From the NCBI GenBank assembly GCA_015521385.1, contig WAOH01000110.1, forward strand, positions 1 through 13,852: a DNA stretch of 13,852 bases, given 5' to 3'. This document shows, piece by piece, positions 12,773 to 13,852 of this stretch; within the stretch, counting starts at the first letter, position 1; each line of letters begins with the position of its first letter. This DNA comes from Thermoproteota archaeon. GTDB lineage: Archaea; Korarchaeota; Korarchaeia; Korarchaeales; Korarchaeaceae. The position numbers were made by a program, and so were the translations under genes. The notes beneath the pieces are model-generated. The model saw only the letters and a list, made by a program, of their open reading frames with translations, made no database searches and was not told the origin of the DNA.

Positions 12773-13852
12773 ATGGTCAGGGTGAGCCGCCCATCCACAG
12801 GCCTCTACAAGATGCTAGTGAAGTGGGTGACGGTATCGTCCATCGTGGGGTTTCTGACTGGCTTACTGGTTTCTCTACTAGAGATATCAGTTCTCGATGC
12901 CTCTGAGCTCATGCTGAGGAAGATCGCTGAGAGCGGATATTTGTGGCTCATTCCAGTGGTCCCATTCATCGGGATCTCACTCACAGGAGTACTCAGGGAT
13001 AAGCTGACAAGGCTGCCCCACTTCCATGGGACGGAAGAGGTTCTAGAGGCGTATCACCACAGAGATGGGGAGATGGTGCTCCGAGATACCCCGGTGAAGA
13101 CCCTAGGCGCTGTCCTGACTGTTGGCTCGGGAGGCAGCGCTGGACTGGAGGGCCCCAGCATTCACATAGGGGGAGCGGTTGGGGCGGCAGTCAAGAGGCT
13201 GATGGATAGGTTGGGAATAGAGGAGGACGGTCGTATCTTGCTCCTGACCGGAGCTGCATCCGGGATGAGCGCAATATTCAAGGCTCCCCTGACCGGCCTG
13301 ATGTTCGCTCTGGAGGTGCCCTACAAGGATGACATGGCACATCAGGCGGTGGTCCCTGCCCTGATATCTTCTGTGGTCTCTTACCTGACGCTGATATCCA
13401 TACTGGGAGCAGAGCCCATATTCAAGGCCTTCAAGCCCTTCGGGGAGGTGGATCTCTACATTCTCAGCATAGGCCTCTTGGAAGGATTGGTCATGGGCAT
13501 TTTCTCCGTGATATTCGTCAGGATGGTTTCTCTAGTAGAGAGAATCATGGAAGGAAGGAGCTATACCCTCAGGGGGATTGTGGGAGGAGCTGCAGTCGGT
13601 GTACTCGCCACGGCCACCCTTTTAACCACCAAAACACTCTATCCGTTTGGTTTGAGCTATGATCTCGTCAGATTATCGTTCAAGGGTGGTGATACCACCT
13701 TCTTCTTCGGCATGGCCGTTCTCAAGATGATCGCCACGGCCCTGACGATAGGGAGCGCTGGTATAGGTGGGGTGTTCATCCCGTCCATAGTGATAGGTGC
13801 CTCCTTGGGATCTGCGATGAGTTCGATGGACCCGAACGTCACCAGCCTGTTC
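12773..13852 (+). CDS. CLC-family chloride channel/transporter, 3' end outside window
   Basis: The first 360 residues are present and the frame is open to the window edge. CLC proteins are dimers in which each subunit has its own anion path. Visible motifs: HGTEEVLEAYH (85-95), matching the first selectivity loop in its HGT(D/E)EV variant rather than GSGIP; GSAGLEGPS (121-129), with Glu126 at the position of the external gating glutamate (E. coli Glu148); KAPLTGLMFALEV (170-182); and GIGGVFIPS (330-338). At the position of the internal proton glutamate (E. coli Glu203) there is Val182, as in CLC channels. The conserved late tyrosine and any CBS domains would lie beyond the window. GAGGAGGG is spaced 4 nt before the ATG. 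Whether it is a channel or an exchanger is inferred only. Confidence 0.93.
   Translation, partial: MVRVSRPSTGLYKMLVKWVTVSSIVGFLTGLLVSLLEISVLDASELMLRKIAESGYLWLIPVVPFIGISLTGVLRDKLTRLPHFHGTEEVLEAYHHRDGEMVLRDTPVKTLGAVLTVGSGGSAGLEGPSIHIGGAVGAAVKRLMDRLGIEEDGRILLLTGAASGMSAIFKAPLTGLMFALEVPYKDDMAHQAVVPALISSVVSYLTLISILGAEPIFKAFKPFGEVDLYILSIGLLEGLVMGIFSVIFVRMVSLVERIMEGRSYTLRGIVGGAAVGVLATATLLTTKTLYPFGLSYDLVRLSFKGGDTTFFFGMAVLKMIATALTIGSAGIGGVFIPSIVIGASLGSAMSSMDPNVTSLF

Noticed and set aside
13103..13842. Minus-strand reading frames inside the CLC gene
   Set aside because: They are opposite well-conserved CLC motifs and show no independent signal.

Overview
The window looks archaeal, probably from a thermophilic member of the TACK/Thermoproteota-Korarchaeota side. 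This is inferred from composition and gene style and was not tested by phylogeny. The signs are AGG/AGA-dominated arginine codons, GC-rich third positions, short intergenic gaps, and several AT-rich boxes about 26-27 bp upstream of a start codon, which is the geometry of archaeal TATA promoters on leaderless transcripts. No rRNA, tRNA, CRISPR array, insertion sequence or phage gene was seen.

Layout. The left part (26-2582) carries two minus-strand genes: an NAD(P)-dependent malic enzyme, and a NifS/IscS-fold PLP enzyme that lacks the catalytic cysteine of cysteine desulfurases. A divergent gap (2583-2769) holds three 10-bp phased repeats next to a TATA box, followed by a small two-helix membrane protein and a DapA/KDG-aldolase-family gene on the plus strand. 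The aldolase gene runs tail to tail, with a 15-bp overlap, into a minus-strand major facilitator transporter. A 200-bp gap with nested, mutually exclusive inverted repeats separates the transporter from a DUF998-like membrane protein and a full-length threonyl-tRNA synthetase of bacterial architecture (TGS, HxxxH/CxxxH editing domain, catalytic core, anticodon domain).

The central plus-strand operon (8017-10808) encodes a CCG/4Fe-4S electron-transfer protein and a GlcD/D-lactate-dehydrogenase-type flavoprotein. The Fe-S protein has its domains in the reverse of the usual GlcF/HdrD order and a cysteine-free N-terminal half. Together the two probably oxidise a 2-hydroxy acid and pass electrons to an unidentified acceptor. 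The stop of the flavoprotein abuts the stop of a convergent seryl-tRNA synthetase, forming TGATCA. Next come a small minus-strand membrane protein and, divergently, a CLC-family chloride channel or transporter cut off by the window end.

How they fit together. Malic enzyme yields pyruvate, the aldolase family uses or yields pyruvate, and the 2-hydroxy-acid dehydrogenase may produce pyruvate or glyoxylate, so the window has a loose central-carbon flavour. The genes are in separate transcription units, so a single shared pathway is not demonstrated. No clear multi-gene novel system is visible. The best leads are the cysteine-less NifS homologue, the rearranged Fe-S protein, the channel-type CLC signature and the structured intergenic elements.
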